This document shows positions 1-11,165 of a DNA stretch of 64,000 nt, piece after piece. How positions within the stretch are numbered: the stretch's first letter is position 1; each line of letters starts with the position of its first letter. The notes beneath the pieces are model-generated. The model was not told where the DNA came from. It saw only the letters and a list, made by a program, of their open reading frames with translations, and did not search any database. Source of the stretch: Tritrichomonas musculus (Eukaryota > Parabasalia > Tritrichomonadida > Tritrichomonadidae); NCBI GenBank assembly GCA_039105265.1, contig JAPFFF010000072.1, forward strand, positions 124,001-188,000, in the 5' to 3' direction. Position numbers and translations under genes: made by a program.

Positions 1-2470
1 ACATGCATATGTGAGAAGTGTGTGCCTTGATCTCCAAAAGTCTTTTAATTACACCCAAGACAGTTTGATGATAGTTCTTTTGATTTTCATTTTTAAGAAC
101 AACATGTACTATTGCAGGATCAAGGTAATTTAGTTTTCTATCATTTTCATCATTACATAATATTTTTTCAAGAATAATTTCAAGTGAAACATTTAATTGC
201 CACAATTGTCCTTCAATTTTATCTCCATAAAAATCAAGAGAAATGATAGAGAACGTTGATTATCTCCATGTTGAAGTTGATGATGGCTGTGATAAGTGGA
301 GTGTAGTTACTTTGTTCATATAAATTAGGATCAATTCCTGGAATTGTTAAAAGAAACTTAACAATATCTATATCTTTGTTGAAAACAGATTAATTCAATG
401 CTGTTCCTATGGCAGAAACTTGATTGATAAATGAAGGCGAACTATCTTTTTTAATGACAATTTTTACAATTTCAAGATCATGACTCATAACGGCTTCAAA
501 TAAAGCATTTTCATATTGAACGTCTTGTTTTAATAACAAATATTCAGCGAGTTTCTTATTATGTGATCTTAATGACTTGTAAAGAAAATTGCCTAAGAAA
601 ATTTCTTTCATTTCTGGTTCAGTTTTATCAAATAAAAGACAAAATATTTGTTCATCCATTCATGTTAATTCTTCTGCTTGTTCTGACAAAGTATTCATAA
701 TAATATAAACTTTCTTATCAATGAAATATTTACAGATATCAAGTGCTTCTGATTTTGTTACTGAAATGAAAGGAGAAGTAAATGTAGAATTCGGAAATCT
801 ATCAAAGATTAAATCAGTGAATATTTTCACATTTTCAAATTTACTAGCAACACAACCATCGTTAACAATCTGAATCAAAATTTCAGATTCCAATTTAAAC
901 TTCTCTATAATTCTATCAAAACCAAACTTATTTATCAAGTAATTAAAAATAGGTGATTCAATCCCAATTGAAAGACTCAAGCATCGAACAATTCCAGAAA
1001 GAGAGAGTTATATATCATCTTTAAAAAGCTCTTCAACAATGTATTGAACAATATTAAAATGCTCGCATGAAATAGCTGTTTTTAAAGCATCATCAAAATT
1101 TGTTAAATTGTTAAATTTGTATGTCAAGAAAAGTTTGAAAATAGAAAGATTTCCAAACAAAATAGATGAATTTATTTCAATTGCTTCTTTTTTTGATAAC
1201 TCTTTCCATCAAACTAAAGAGTAATTGAAGATATCTATAGAAACCATGTTCAGCACTTTCTCTTATTGATGAAGAAACCACCAAAGATGAAGCTAATTCA
1301 AAATTTATACCGTTATCAATACATTCAATTAATGAATGTGCATTTCCATGAAAAGATGAAAGTAAAAAGACGTCATATAACTGATCAGTAAACCCGTTAT
1401 TTATATATTTTTCTTGTAGAATCCAATCGAACAAATCATTTTTATGTTCTTTAATAGCAGGAATGATTGGATTAAGTGCAATTAATTTACTTCCAGGAGT
1501 AGGGAGTTGAATATGATAATCATTTTTATTCATGAAATAGTATTGAATTTTTAATGCCGCTTTCATTGTATATTTAATCAACAATTCGAATGATTTCAAC
1601 ATTGCCGCCATAAACAGCATATTGAAGAGTGAAAGAATCAACTTGTGAATGATTTAATAAGAAGTATTTAAAACAATTTATAGAACCATAAGCTGCTGCA
1701 TAATTAATATAACGCGTTGCGCCATTTATAATAAATGATTCAAAAATACTGAATGGAATTTCTTTTTTGCCAAAGGTTGCAAAATCATTCTTGTGTGATA
1801 AAATATCTTTCATAATGTCAAGATCATCATTAATGATAACTTTGGTGATCAAATCATCAGGTTCCCCCTTCTCTCTCATTTGTTTGTGCTCTTCCATTCT
1901 GTCAGGGAAATAACTGCGAATAAAATCTCTTTCAATTGGTGAAAGAAAATTTATATGATTCTCAATTTTGCCATTATGTATTTCAACAAATTCAGGCAAA
2001 AAGAAAAAAGCTATGTTTCCTATCATTCATGATTGGTATCGATAAACTATGTGGATTTGAATTTAAATGTGTAAGTTATAGGGTAACATGCAATCTGGAA
2101 AACTTGATATATTTAATATTTCGGAGAGTTTTTGAATGAAAAAAAGATCACCGTTGAAAAAAGTTACTTCTTTCCCCTGATACATTTGTTCTATTTTTTC
2201 CATTACATGTTTTTAATCATCAATATCTATATGATATTGTAAATTAGGCGGATTATCTCTAAGACGTGTCGATATAACTGAACTGGTATCTTTAAGCATG
2301 TCAGAATTGAATTTATATGAACCGTTATTTGAAATAATAAAATTTCTTGGTAATAATTTGAAAAAATTGTATGATACATCCAAAAAATTAAAAGATGTTA
2401 CTTGTGAAGTAAAACCTTTATGGAAATAAAACGAGATCTCATTTTTAAGGCAAAATATAAGATGGCTCAT
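1..2470 (-). pseudogene. Decayed trichomonad ankyrin-repeat gene (DUF3447-like), runs off left edge
   Basis: Read on the minus strand from 2470, the N-terminal part resembles the start of large trichomonad ankyrin families, with the phrase NNGSYKFNSDML. It is followed by a piece reading FFNGDLFFIQKLSEIL near 2150, a long helical piece (2026-1574) and ankyrin-like units such as AAAYGSINCFKYFLLNHS and AVYGGNVEIIRIV. The pieces are collinear but lie in several frames: breaks fall near 2213, 2060-2030, between 1641 and 1574, near 1177-980 and at 659 and 390. Five or more disruptions in one gene of this size argue for a pseudogene rather than sequencing error. Such proteins are mostly cytosolic and of unknown function; ankyrin repeats mediate protein binding. 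The 3' end lies outside the window. Confidence 0.75.
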
Positions 2471-2832
2471 GGAAAAACTAAAAAAGAAAATGAAAACCTA
2501 ATCTTCAAAATTTTCAATATTGAATTTATTCAATTTTTTCTTAATGATTATACAAAAAAAAAATAATTGTCAACAATTCAATTATTAAAATGGATATAAT
2601 TTCTTATAAAATGAATATATCTGATGTATTTTAGTTGGAATAGTAATTATTTAAAATATTATTAAACAATATCAAATTAAAGATAGTGTAATATTTTTAG
2701 ATATTGTCATCCTTATTTGATTTTTTATAACTTTTAAAAAGTTAAAATTTTGGCAAAATTTTGAATACTTATTCACTTGTGAATACAAATTTTCCACAAA
2801 AAAAAGGTCAAGATTTTTATTTCATTTTTAAA
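2471..2832. other. AT-rich spacer before the kinase gene
   Basis: A spacer of poly-A and poly-T tracts between the divergent ankyrin pseudogene and the kinase. Apart from the initiator-like TCATTT just before the kinase ATG I see nothing in it. Confidence 0.6.
2822..2827 (+). promoter_or_regulatory. Initiator-like TCATTT upstream of kinase ATG
   Basis: TCATTT lies 11 bases before the ATG at 2833. Trichomonas vaginalis genes use an initiator of the form TCA(+1)Py(T/A) placed about 5-20 bases before the start codon, and this matches form and position. It is inferred from that known rule; the sequence alone cannot prove transcription starts here. Confidence 0.35.
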
Positions 2833-3741
2833 ATGATCAAGCTTGAATCTCTTTTATTACAACCAAATGACACATTAAAAGAATATGTGATCAAGTCTTC
2901 TTTCGATTGCCAATCTCGAAACCAGACATACAAAGCTATTATCCCAAATTGCGAAGAAGAATTTTTCATTAAAGCTCAAAGATATGAAACACCAAAAGAA
3001 AAAAATCGTATTGATTCTGAAATTGATATTCTCAACCAATTAAAAGAAAACCATAATATCCTAAATCATACAGATCATATTAAACAAGAATTCCCAATCA
3101 AATTAAGATCTGAAAATGGAGAAACATATGAATTCAAACAAGTATTTATGATTTCAGTAATGCACTTTTACAAATGTTATGACCTCCAAAAATATTATTC
3201 AGAATATGTCAACAAAACAAATAAAAAGGAAATAAATCATCAAATATTTTACAAATCATTGTTAATATTGAAAGATATTCACTCAAAAAGAATTGTTCAC
3301 CATGATATCAAACCGCAAAATTTCCTTGTTAGAAATAACGACCCATTTGACATTGTACTGACAGATTTTGAATTTTCTGTTCAATTAAAAGAGCATGAAA
3401 AGACCAATTCTAAATGCGGGACTTTGCATTTAATGGCTCCTGAAATTTTGAATGGAGATTATCATGATATGGCAGTTGATATTTGGTCATTGGGAGTAAT
3501 GATGTACTGTTTCTCTCGCGGGGTATATCCATTTGGAATTTTACCAGAAGATAATATGGATTTAGTCAGGAAAAAACTCATTAAAAATAAGAGACCTGGC
3601 TTCGGAAAAAAATTTAATAGAACATTGGGAAGTTTGCTGATAAAAATGTTAGAAATTGACCCCAAAAAGAGAATAACAGTAGAAGACGCTTTAAAACATC
3701 CTTATTTTGAAAGAGAAAATAATTTGGTTAATACTGAATAA
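2833..3741 (+). CDS. Serine/threonine protein kinase, 302 aa
   Basis: A single-domain protein kinase. The VAIK-type lysine is K47 in FFIKAQ, the alpha-C glutamate is probably E63, the catalytic loop is HHDIKPQN (H156-N163), the metal-binding aspartate is D178 in TDFEFS, the APE motif is MAPE (201-204) and the DxWSLG motif follows at about 216. Two oddities: HRD reads HHD, so it is a non-RD kinase, and DFG reads DFE. No clear glycine-rich loop is seen near residues 20-35. All phosphotransfer residues remain, so activity is plausible. The start was chosen at the first ATG (2833); the upstream in-frame stretch has no ATG and an initiator-like TCATTT sits just 5'. Divergent from the ankyrin pseudogene. 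The closest general class is CAMK/STE-like, but I cannot place it in a subfamily. Confidence 0.88.
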   Translation: MIKLESLLLQPNDTLKEYVIKSSFDCQSRNQTYKAIIPNCEEEFFIKAQRYETPKEKNRIDSEIDILNQLKENHNILNHTDHIKQEFPIKLRSENGETYEFKQVFMISVMHFYKCYDLQKYYSEYVNKTNKKEINHQIFYKSLLILKDIHSKRIVHHDIKPQNFLVRNNDPFDIVLTDFEFSVQLKEHEKTNSKCGTLHLMAPEILNGDYHDMAVDIWSLGVMMYCFSRGVYPFGILPEDNMDLVRKKLIKNKRPGFGKKFNRTLGSLLIKMLEIDPKKRITVEDALKHPYFERENNLVNTE

Positions 3742-3832
3742 GAAATAAATCGTACTGTATCCGATAATTCTATAGAAAATTGCAATCTTTAAAATGTTTG
3801 TTTTATAAAATATTTGGACAAAATTTAAATTT

Positions 3833-3973
3833 TTATTTTCCGATTGGTCTTTGAAATACATATTGAATTAGAACCCAAACATTTGTAGTGGCTGAGGTGC
3901 CTGTGAAATTTGTGCCAATTTTGAATGGTTCGCCATTGATGTGTAAATGTTGTTGGTAAACATTTGCAACGAT
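3833..3973 (-). other. Unrecognised 46-codon open stretch, possible C-terminal remnant
   Basis: The minus strand is open between two stops and has unusually balanced codons for this spacer. It contains NVYQQHLHINGEPFKIG and ends TTNVWVLIQYVFQRPIGK, which reads like alternating beta strands at the end of a protein. There is no ATG and no neighbouring continuation that I can follow. I do not recognise the family. It may be the tail of a long-dead gene, or chance. Confidence 0.25.
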
Positions 3974-5864
3974 TTATCAGTGAGGAGAATAATATGTAAA
4001 ACCCTTTGAAAAATAGGTTTTGATTTTCTGTTGTTATATGGCTTTTAATTCAAAAATTTTAAAATTTTCTAAAGAGGTGAAAATGCGAAAATTTTTGGTT
4101 TTTTTTAATAATATGAATACATATCATTTTATTACAGAATTAATTCTATTTATGATAATTTCAGTAATATTTTTTTCAGATTTTTAGCTATAAATTTATT
4201 TTTAAAATTGAATTGTTTTTATCTGATTATAATTTCAATTTTATCTTAATAAAAAAATTTTATTTCTTCAAAATAATAAATATTTAATTATAAATATTTA
4301 ATATATAGAAGAAAATATAATATTAAAGTCATCAACTAAGAATTATAAATCTAAGAATAATTTTTTATGATTTAACTAACTAACATCATATTATAAGCAT
4401 GATTCGTTTGGTAAATTATTGATAAATATTAAAATAAATACTTATTGTATTGGTGATACCAATATAAAAACAAATGAAATTATTGGGATATTTGTGAAGT
4501 TTACATCATTAACGTATATAGAATTATATTTTGTGTCCGAAATTTTTTATATTCAAAAAGTTAAAAAAAGTATCCAAAAATATCCAATTTGGATTCTTTT
4601 CAGACATTTTTCGAAACTTTTGATAGATCTCTTTTTCCGTAAATCCCTTTGGTCTTTAGTATAGAAGAAAATTTCCCTTTAAATTGAAAAATATTTTTTT
4701 GAATTTTGACCAAAAACGCATTTATTGAATAGCTTTCTTATTAAAAAATAGAGATCATCTATATACAAATGCAATTTAATGGTTGAAAAAAAAAATAATG
4801 ACGAATATATGAATTATGTCATTTTGAATTATCAATATAATTTCAATTTTTTTGATTAAATCTGAAAAAAAGTATATGATATGAAAATGTAACAACACCA
4901 TAATACTATATTTTTAATTTATTTTTAATTTTGTTGATTATTATTCTTAAAAAAGTTCATTTAAAATTTCGCAGTCTCACCTCTATTTATAATGTTCACA
5001 TACATATCATCATTGTCTTTCAAAAGGCTTAATACCCATTTTTGCAAAGTAGCTAGCATATTTTCCAAAAAAATCCTTAAAAAGTATTGATTAATGATAC
5101 TGTTCTAATAAAGGAAAAGGTATTTTACCAAACATTGTACTGCTACCAACCAAGATCCAAAAGTTTCTGGAAACTATTCAATGCTTTTATGCTTCATTAT
5201 GATTTTTAAAAATCATAAAAAAAGAATTCTTGCATTTAATTATAATATAATAACATATTATACTATATAATATATTAATAATTAACAAACCCTTTTCCAA
5301 ATTCCTAAACAGTATAAAGATATGCTCCATATTATATGAAGAAGCTTAATATAAATACGAAATAAACTTGATCAAAATAATCGTTATATACCTATATATA
5401 ATTATCCATAATTTATATTCTCAAAACTTTCATACAATAATGATATCTTAAACATATTAATTTTTTTCCATTTTATTTTTTCTTTATATTTTATTACTAT
5501 TTAGTTAATCATATATTAATAATAAAAATTTATTTTTCTTTTTCTTTTATTAATTTTATTTTGAGATATCAATAAAACATTATTTTCATTGTATTGAAAA
5601 GTTATTGTATTCTAATTTTCATTGTATTGAAAAGTTATTGTACCCTGGTGTAATTTCAGCCATAAAAACCTATTTATAAAAAGGATAGGAGTAATATATT
5701 GGCAATAAAATAAATTACAATATAAATTCAATTAAACTATTTTTATTTATTAATATTACTTATAAATATTGAGATAAATTTATTTTTAAATTAATACTAA
5801 TTTGAGAAAGTAAATCTTTAATTTTCATTCAAAAGATCTAAACTTTATTGAATCAAAAAAAGAA
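3974..5864. other. AT-rich intergenic region
   Basis: Nearly 1.9 kb with no supportable gene. The part from about 4970 to 5170 has slightly higher GC and a short minus-strand stretch reading WVLSLLKDNDDMYVNIINRG, which may be an old coding scrap. A 33-bp direct repeat lies at 5582-5642. The rest is A/T homopolymer-rich. Confidence 0.5.
5582..5642 (+). repeat. 33-bp direct repeat, two copies
   Basis: Two head-to-tail copies, starting at 5582 and 5615, share the core ATTTTCATTGTATTGAAAAG followed by TTATTGTA. They lie about 230 bp upstream of the SGNH hydrolase start. Confidence 0.8.
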
Positions 5865-7583
5865 ATGCTTTTACCTTTCTTTTATAATTTCGCCATCAGC
5901 ATAGTTTGGCTGAATCCAGCGACCGACCTCAATTTCAATCCGATTCAAAACCAAGGCTTTCAAAACGAGATAGGCAAAACATATAATCGATTCCCTCCAA
6001 GAGCGCAAAGCATAGTAAGCGAATCCATTTGGAAATCATCTCTACATTCAACATCACTCACGATTAAATTTGTAACAGACTCTTCGAAATTACAGATCCA
6101 ATATGAACTAGAAGAAATGAATATTTATCCAATGATGACAACTTTAGGAACCTCTGGAATCGAACTCTACGGTTTTGACTGTGACGGGACAGTCCATTTT
6201 TTTTCAGGTGAGTATACGTATGGCGAGAAGATTTCTGTCAATTTTGACGGTTTTAATAAATCAGTTACATACACCTACTTTTTAACCTTACCATCCTTTT
6301 CTGCTATCAAACCGTCGTCACTTTTGATCGGTTATGACAATAACTGCTATTTCTCTGTAATTCACTCAGAATTAGAGAGGCCAATTGTTGTTTTAGGGTC
6401 GTCAATAGCGCAAGGATCGAGTGCGAATCGACCAGGACTCACATGGGTAAACTGGCTTTCGAGGGAACTTTTAATGCCAGTTCGAAATTACGGATTTGAA
6501 GGAGAAGATATTCTTGATGGCAATGTCATTGATTTGATCATTGAAGATGAAGCCGTTGCATACATTTTAGATTGTCAAGCAGGTTTTATTCGCGCTGATG
6601 TTAATGATATTGTCAAAAAGACAACGGATGCCTATAAAAAAATAAGAAATAAATGGCCAGAAACGCCAATAGTTTTGATTGAATTCGGTGGATTTTCAAA
6701 TGAAATGTTTATTAGTGAATATATCAATTACTCTGACAATATGAAAACTGCATTCAAAAAAACTCAAGAAACACTTGATGAATACAAAGATAAAAATCTT
6801 TATTACATCTCTAAATCCGATCTTAATTTCAAAGGTGACGATTTTTCTGACATTTATCACCCTCAAGAAACTGGAATGGAAAAACAAAAAACAGAAATCG
6901 TCAATCTTCTTCGTGATGTTCTTCGTATGCCATTTAACAATGAATCTATTCCTTATTCGACTCAATTTCCTGTCATTCATCATCGTGTGGTACAATTTCT
7001 AGATCGTCATCATGAAATACTAGAATCAGTTATGAACTTAGATAAAAGTAAGCAATATAACGCAATCATTGGTGATTCAATTACTGAATATTGGATCAAG
7101 AAAAACTACAGCAGTTGGACAAGAATCATGGAGAAAAATAATTATATTAATTTGGGAAGTCGTGGTGATAGAGTTGAAAACGTTCTTTATCGTATTTATC
7201 GTGATGAAGTTTATTCAAAATACGTGAAATTTAATAAAATAGTGGTGCTGATTGGAACTAATAATTTGGTAGTGAATAAAAATAATAATACTCAAATTGT
7301 TGAAGGTATTAGATTCTTGATGAGATGCGTGCATGAAAAACAACCTCAGGCAAAAATTATAATACTGGGAGTTTACCCAAGAGATAAGTATGATGACAGA
7401 ATTAAGGAATTGAATGGTGGAATTGAAAAAATGGCTAATGAAGAGGGTTGGCAGTTTTCGAATCCTGGTTTGGAACTATTAGATAAAAATACTGGATACA
7501 TTAATAATGCTTTATTCATCGATGGTTTGCATCCAAATAACGAAGGTTATGAAATTGTAGCTCCTCTTATTGGAGCTCTTTAA
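5865..7583 (+). CDS. Tandem SGNH (GDSL-like) hydrolase, probably secreted, 572 aa
   Basis: The protein starts with a hydrophobic stretch (residues 1-16) that could be a signal peptide. A beta-rich N-terminal region (about 25-165) resembles the accessory domain often fused to SGNH esterases. The first SGNH unit has the nucleophile block GSSIAQG (S180) and a C-terminal D329-x2-H332 pair in DIYHPQ. The second unit, more like the PAF-acetylhydrolase beta type, has GDSIT (S405), the glycine block SRGD, the asparagine block GTNN and DGLHPN (D553, H556). The second unit has all four SGNH blocks; in the first, the Gly and Asn blocks are weaker. The family removes acyl or acetyl groups from esters, often on glycans. 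Secretion and a role on surface or host glycans are inference. The start is the only good ATG. Confidence 0.82.
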   Translation: MLLPFFYNFAISIVWLNPATDLNFNPIQNQGFQNEIGKTYNRFPPRAQSIVSESIWKSSLHSTSLTIKFVTDSSKLQIQYELEEMNIYPMMTTLGTSGIELYGFDCDGTVHFFSGEYTYGEKISVNFDGFNKSVTYTYFLTLPSFSAIKPSSLLIGYDNNCYFSVIHSELERPIVVLGSSIAQGSSANRPGLTWVNWLSRELLMPVRNYGFEGEDILDGNVIDLIIEDEAVAYILDCQAGFIRADVNDIVKKTTDAYKKIRNKWPETPIVLIEFGGFSNEMFISEYINYSDNMKTAFKKTQETLDEYKDKNLYYISKSDLNFKGDDFSDIYHPQETGMEKQKTEIVNLLRDVLRMPFNNESIPYSTQFPVIHHRVVQFLDRHHEILESVMNLDKSKQYNAIIGDSITEYWIKKNYSSWTRIMEKNNYINLGSRGDRVENVLYRIYRDEVYSKYVKFNKIVVLIGTNNLVVNKNNNTQIVEGIRFLMRCVHEKQPQAKIIILGVYPRDKYDDRIKELNGGIEKMANEEGWQFSNPGLELLDKNTGYINNALFIDGLHPNNEGYEIVAPLIGAL

Positions 7584-7755
7584 AAAAAAACAATTCTTTA
7601 ATAAAAGTTTTTTTTTTTTATTTTATATATATTAATTATTGTAAAAATTTTTGAATTACTGCATTGTACTTACTTTTACAATTTGAAAATATGTTTTTAC
7701 AATATGAAATATCAAAATTAAAAATAAAAAAAAAATATGAAATTAAAATGGAAAT

Positions 7756-8223
7756 TAGGCCTGTTATTTTGAGAATCGATATCAGAATTGACACTTTTTT
7801 AATCTTGATAATCCATTATCAGTTTATAAACCTGAAATCGATATTCTCAGGAAATCGTTAACCAAATAAGAAATGTTATATGAAAAAAATGTAAATTTGA
7901 TAACGATTATTGGTTATCAATCATTATAAAACATTTTTCACTTGCTAAAAATGATTAGATGTTATTTATCTATTTATAAAATAATATATCGCTTAGATAA
8001 AACATATATCCTCGTTTTTTATAAGTTAAAAATTATTATAAACAAATATATTTGAATTTTTCATTTCTAAAAAATTTGAATACTTTCGAAAATTTTTTTT
8101 CTTGATATCAAAATTTTTTCTCGATATTTGATAACGATATCGATTATCAAATTAATAACTTTGTTATCAATATCAAAAAACGTACCGATAATTGATATCG
8201 ATTATCGAGATATAACAAGCCTA
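7756..8223. mobile_element. 468-bp hAT-type MITE with TIRs and 8-bp target duplication
   Basis: The ends are inverted: left TAGGCCTGTTAT then AATCGATATC; right, read inward on the other strand, TAGGCTTGTTAT then AATCGATATC. The interior holds further runs of GATATC/GATAAC palindromes, so much of the element can fold. It is flanked by perfect copies of ATGGAAAT at 7748-7755 and 8224-8231, an 8-bp target-site duplication as made by hAT transposases. It has no coding capacity. Confidence 0.88.
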
Positions 8224-8231
8224 ATGGAAAT

Positions 8232-8891
8232 CTAAAAATATTTTTCTCATTACCTAACAGTTAATGACATTTTGTTATTTTAGTTTAATTTATAATAGTA
8301 TCTTAATAAAAAATAATATTCTACCTAATAAAAATATAAAGTTATACTTATTTATAAATTAACAGTCCTTATAACTTTTATATATTGAAAAATTTGAATT
8401 GAACCATAGAAAACTGAGTATTCAATTAATGTTGAGTTGTTCTCAATTTAAAAAGAATTTTTAATCAAAAAACTTGTTTTCATTATGTAGTTTCGCATTA
8501 AATAGCAAATATATGAATCATTCTCCCCTTCATGGCGTTTAAAATCATCATGAATTTTGGGATCTAATGAAAACATGTTTTTTGATTAGGATTCAATTCC
8601 ATTGATTTTTTGATTAATTTTTTTATTATGCTTTTTTGTTTACATGATCATCTTAATTTTTATTTATTTGTCTTTGATTTAACATTATTTATAGAATTTT
8701 CAAAAATATTATCGTTAAAAAAAATTTTGGAAATTTTCTGGTTAACGATATTTTAAAAAAATTGTTAACTATATTTAATTTTAAACGGCCGATGGTTAAT
8801 TTTTTATGAAGAAATGGTCAATTATTTTATTTTTTTTTTTTTGAGCAAAAAATCAGTTGTTCTCTCTTATTCAGGCTTAAAAAACATTGTA
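8232..8891. other. AT-rich intergenic region before the F5/8-type-C gene
   Basis: A spacer with homopolymer runs and several gAAAATTTT-like stretches. No gene, tRNA or clear repeat seen apart from the possible promoter close to 8892. Confidence 0.5.
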
Positions 8892-10190
8892 ATGAGTCAT
8901 CAAAAAGGAGAAGAAGAATTTCGATTCATCAATGGACAACAAGAGATCAAAATGCCACGAATCTTCGCAGAATTTTTTTCTCCAAGAGTTTCTCACATGC
9001 ATCAATGCGACCCAACAATCGATTATCTTGATTTTGGCGAACTTTTAAGCAACACCAAAAAGAAAACGACTATTTTTGAAAATGTTCTGAATGAAAGCAC
9101 GAAAAACATGATTTCGGGAATGACTCGAGGCGAGAATATTGATATCGAAGAAGGTAACGAAAAGAATGTTCGTTATTTGTCGGTTCTTCTTGGTAACGAC
9201 GAATTATTCAACTTGGTGAGTGATGGAGTCATGAAAGAAGGAACGATTGAAGATAAAATTGAAGAACTTTTTGTTTACATTGAAATTGGCGGTGACTCTT
9301 TTTCGCTTGAAAGTACGAATCTGATTGACGAGATTGCGTCGAATATTTCGACAGAGAACATCGATCTAATAAGAAAACTTCCACTGAAGATTATTTACTC
9401 AATCCTGAGAAACGATCACTTCAACATTGAAGACGAAGACCTGCTGATTGACATGATCAACGAACTTGTTTCATGTATGGAAGACGAACACGAATTTTCA
9501 GATATTGAATTGTATGAAACGGTTGATCTCACAAAATTGAGTGAAAACAAATTCAGAGAATTCCTTTCAACATTTGATTACACGAAGATGACAGGCACGA
9601 TTTGGAAGAATCTTTGCGAGTGCTTCTTCACAACTCGCAAAAGTAAAGACAAAGACAAAGACACATTTGAATACGATGGAGACACATCACATCGTTTCGC
9701 AGGCATCATCAGCCACTTGCGTGGAAACCGCCAGACTAACATTTCAGATGAAGGAATCGTCTCTGTCACTGCTTCTTCAACAGAAAATCCGCATTATGCC
9801 AAATATGCAGTCGCCTTTGACAGTGACGAATTCTTCCATTCTGATTCTAAATTTGACTGGCTCCAGATTGACTTCAAAGACAAGAAGATTCGGCCAACGC
9901 ATTATTCAATCAAGACACCAAGCAACCATGACGATCAACAATTTCCAGTGAACTGGTGCATTGAAGTTTCGAACACAGGGAATGAGAACGACTGGCGAAC
10001 GATTGACACGCGGCAGAATGTTACGAGCATCTCAAAACGAAACCAAAGTGACGCATTTGAAATTGGAACTCGCTTATCATCAAACGAGAGCTACCGATAT
10101 GTCAGACTTAGATCAACAGGAAACACATCTAATAAATGCGAAAATATTGCATTTTCATCTCTTGAGTTCTTTGGGACACTAATACAATGA
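8892..10190 (+). CDS. F5/8-type-C (discoidin-like) domain protein, 432 aa
   Basis: The C-terminal ~145 residues (about 288-432) form a discoidin-like module: it opens GIVSVTASS, has WLQIDFKDKKIRPTHYSIK, the ligand-loop phrase FPVNWCIEVSN, and ends YRYVRLRSTG with IAFSSLEFFG. The N-terminal ~280 residues are helical and acidic; LPLKIIYSIL followed by EDEDLLIDMI looks like the BACK-like region seen after BTB-like folds in trichomonad families, comparable to BTBD9-type proteins. There is no signal peptide, so it is likely intracellular. The start is the ATG of MSHQKGEEEF; earlier in-frame codons have no good ATG context and encode an unlikely poly-F run. Codon use is richer in GC than the flanks, consistent with a real gene. 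Binding partner is unknown. Confidence 0.82.
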   Translation: MSHQKGEEEFRFINGQQEIKMPRIFAEFFSPRVSHMHQCDPTIDYLDFGELLSNTKKKTTIFENVLNESTKNMISGMTRGENIDIEEGNEKNVRYLSVLLGNDELFNLVSDGVMKEGTIEDKIEELFVYIEIGGDSFSLESTNLIDEIASNISTENIDLIRKLPLKIIYSILRNDHFNIEDEDLLIDMINELVSCMEDEHEFSDIELYETVDLTKLSENKFREFLSTFDYTKMTGTIWKNLCECFFTTRKSKDKDKDTFEYDGDTSHRFAGIISHLRGNRQTNISDEGIVSVTASSTENPHYAKYAVAFDSDEFFHSDSKFDWLQIDFKDKKIRPTHYSIKTPSNHDDQQFPVNWCIEVSNTGNENDWRTIDTRQNVTSISKRNQSDAFEIGTRLSSNESYRYVRLRSTGNTSNKCENIAFSSLEFFGTLIQ

Positions 10191-10429
10191 TAAAATGATC
10201 CGAAAATCGTCAATAATTAAAAGTAAAAAATTCTGAATTTTATTTTTTTTTATACCTTTAATTTTATTTTATGTACCTTTAATTTATGCGATAAGTTAAA
10301 TATGATTAAATGCAATAAGAAAACGATTAAAATCATTTCTTTGAGATTTTGAATCTATTCAAAATATACTCAAATAGATTCTTTTATATAATTACTCATT
10401 GGCCAAGAACTCCTGCTTTGAGATCAAAA

Positions 10430-10910
10430 TCTGCCATGAAAAAGACTATAATTACATCTCGTTGATTTTTAAATGACTTTTAAAGTTATATTTTAGTATT
10501 GAATTTTCGTTCCTCTTCTTTAATAACATCAATTGACATATTGAATTTTCATTCCTCCTCTTTAATAACATATTAGAATTCAAATTCATTAATCAGTAAA
10601 AATATTTTTAATAGGATCTTTTTGTAATTGCAAAACGATCAAATTAAATTTCAATTGATTTTAATTGCTTATTAAAATGTTCTTCATTTTTAGAAAATTA
10701 AATTCCACCATCTGTTAAGTCAAATAGACGATTTGCATTTAAAGATTGTGAAGCATTAAATCACATTGTAATTCATCATTCATCACATTAAATACAAACA
10801 GATTCTTTTGAAAATTGTAAATCACTTGATATTATTTCAATTCCATTAGTTAAAACAATTTTTTTTGGCAGCTTTAATGTTGGAAGAACATGCATTCTTC
10901 TCTCTTGAAG
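10430..10910 (+). pseudogene. BspA-like leucine-rich-repeat remnant
   Basis: Around 10702-10905 the plus strand reads RRFAFKDCEALNHIVIH and, after a stop, IQTDSFENCKSLDIISIP, two clear BspA-type LRR units with the usual AF.dC..L..I.IP pattern. Upstream, 10498-10575 holds two diverged ~39-bp direct copies around TTCCTC(T/C)TCTTTAATAACAT that look like worn LRR segments. In-frame stops and no start make it a dead copy of the family that is intact at 58.5 kb. Confidence 0.6.
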
Positions 10911-11165
10911 CGATTTGTCTTTAATATTTAATTTTAATTCTGTCGAATTTAATTTTGAATATCATATATCTTTTTTTAATATTTAATTTTAATAAATATA
11001 AATATATTTTTTACTCATGCATACAAATATGAGTAGCAAATATAATATTATGAAAATAAATTAAGAATTCCAAGCTTTAAATATATCAATCAATGCAAAA
11101 AAGTTTTTTAATTAGTTTTAATATATCTTCTTTGTACTTGCTGTGCTACTGCTAATGTTGTTTTT

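Noticed and set aside
4419-4664. Open frame of 81 codons in the spacer
   Set aside because: Starts without ATG, composed of AT-driven codons (F, I, K, N, Y) and shows no motif.
6696-6995. Minus-strand frame inside the SGNH gene
   Set aside because: Antisense shadow of the hydrolase with no ATG context and low-complexity codons.
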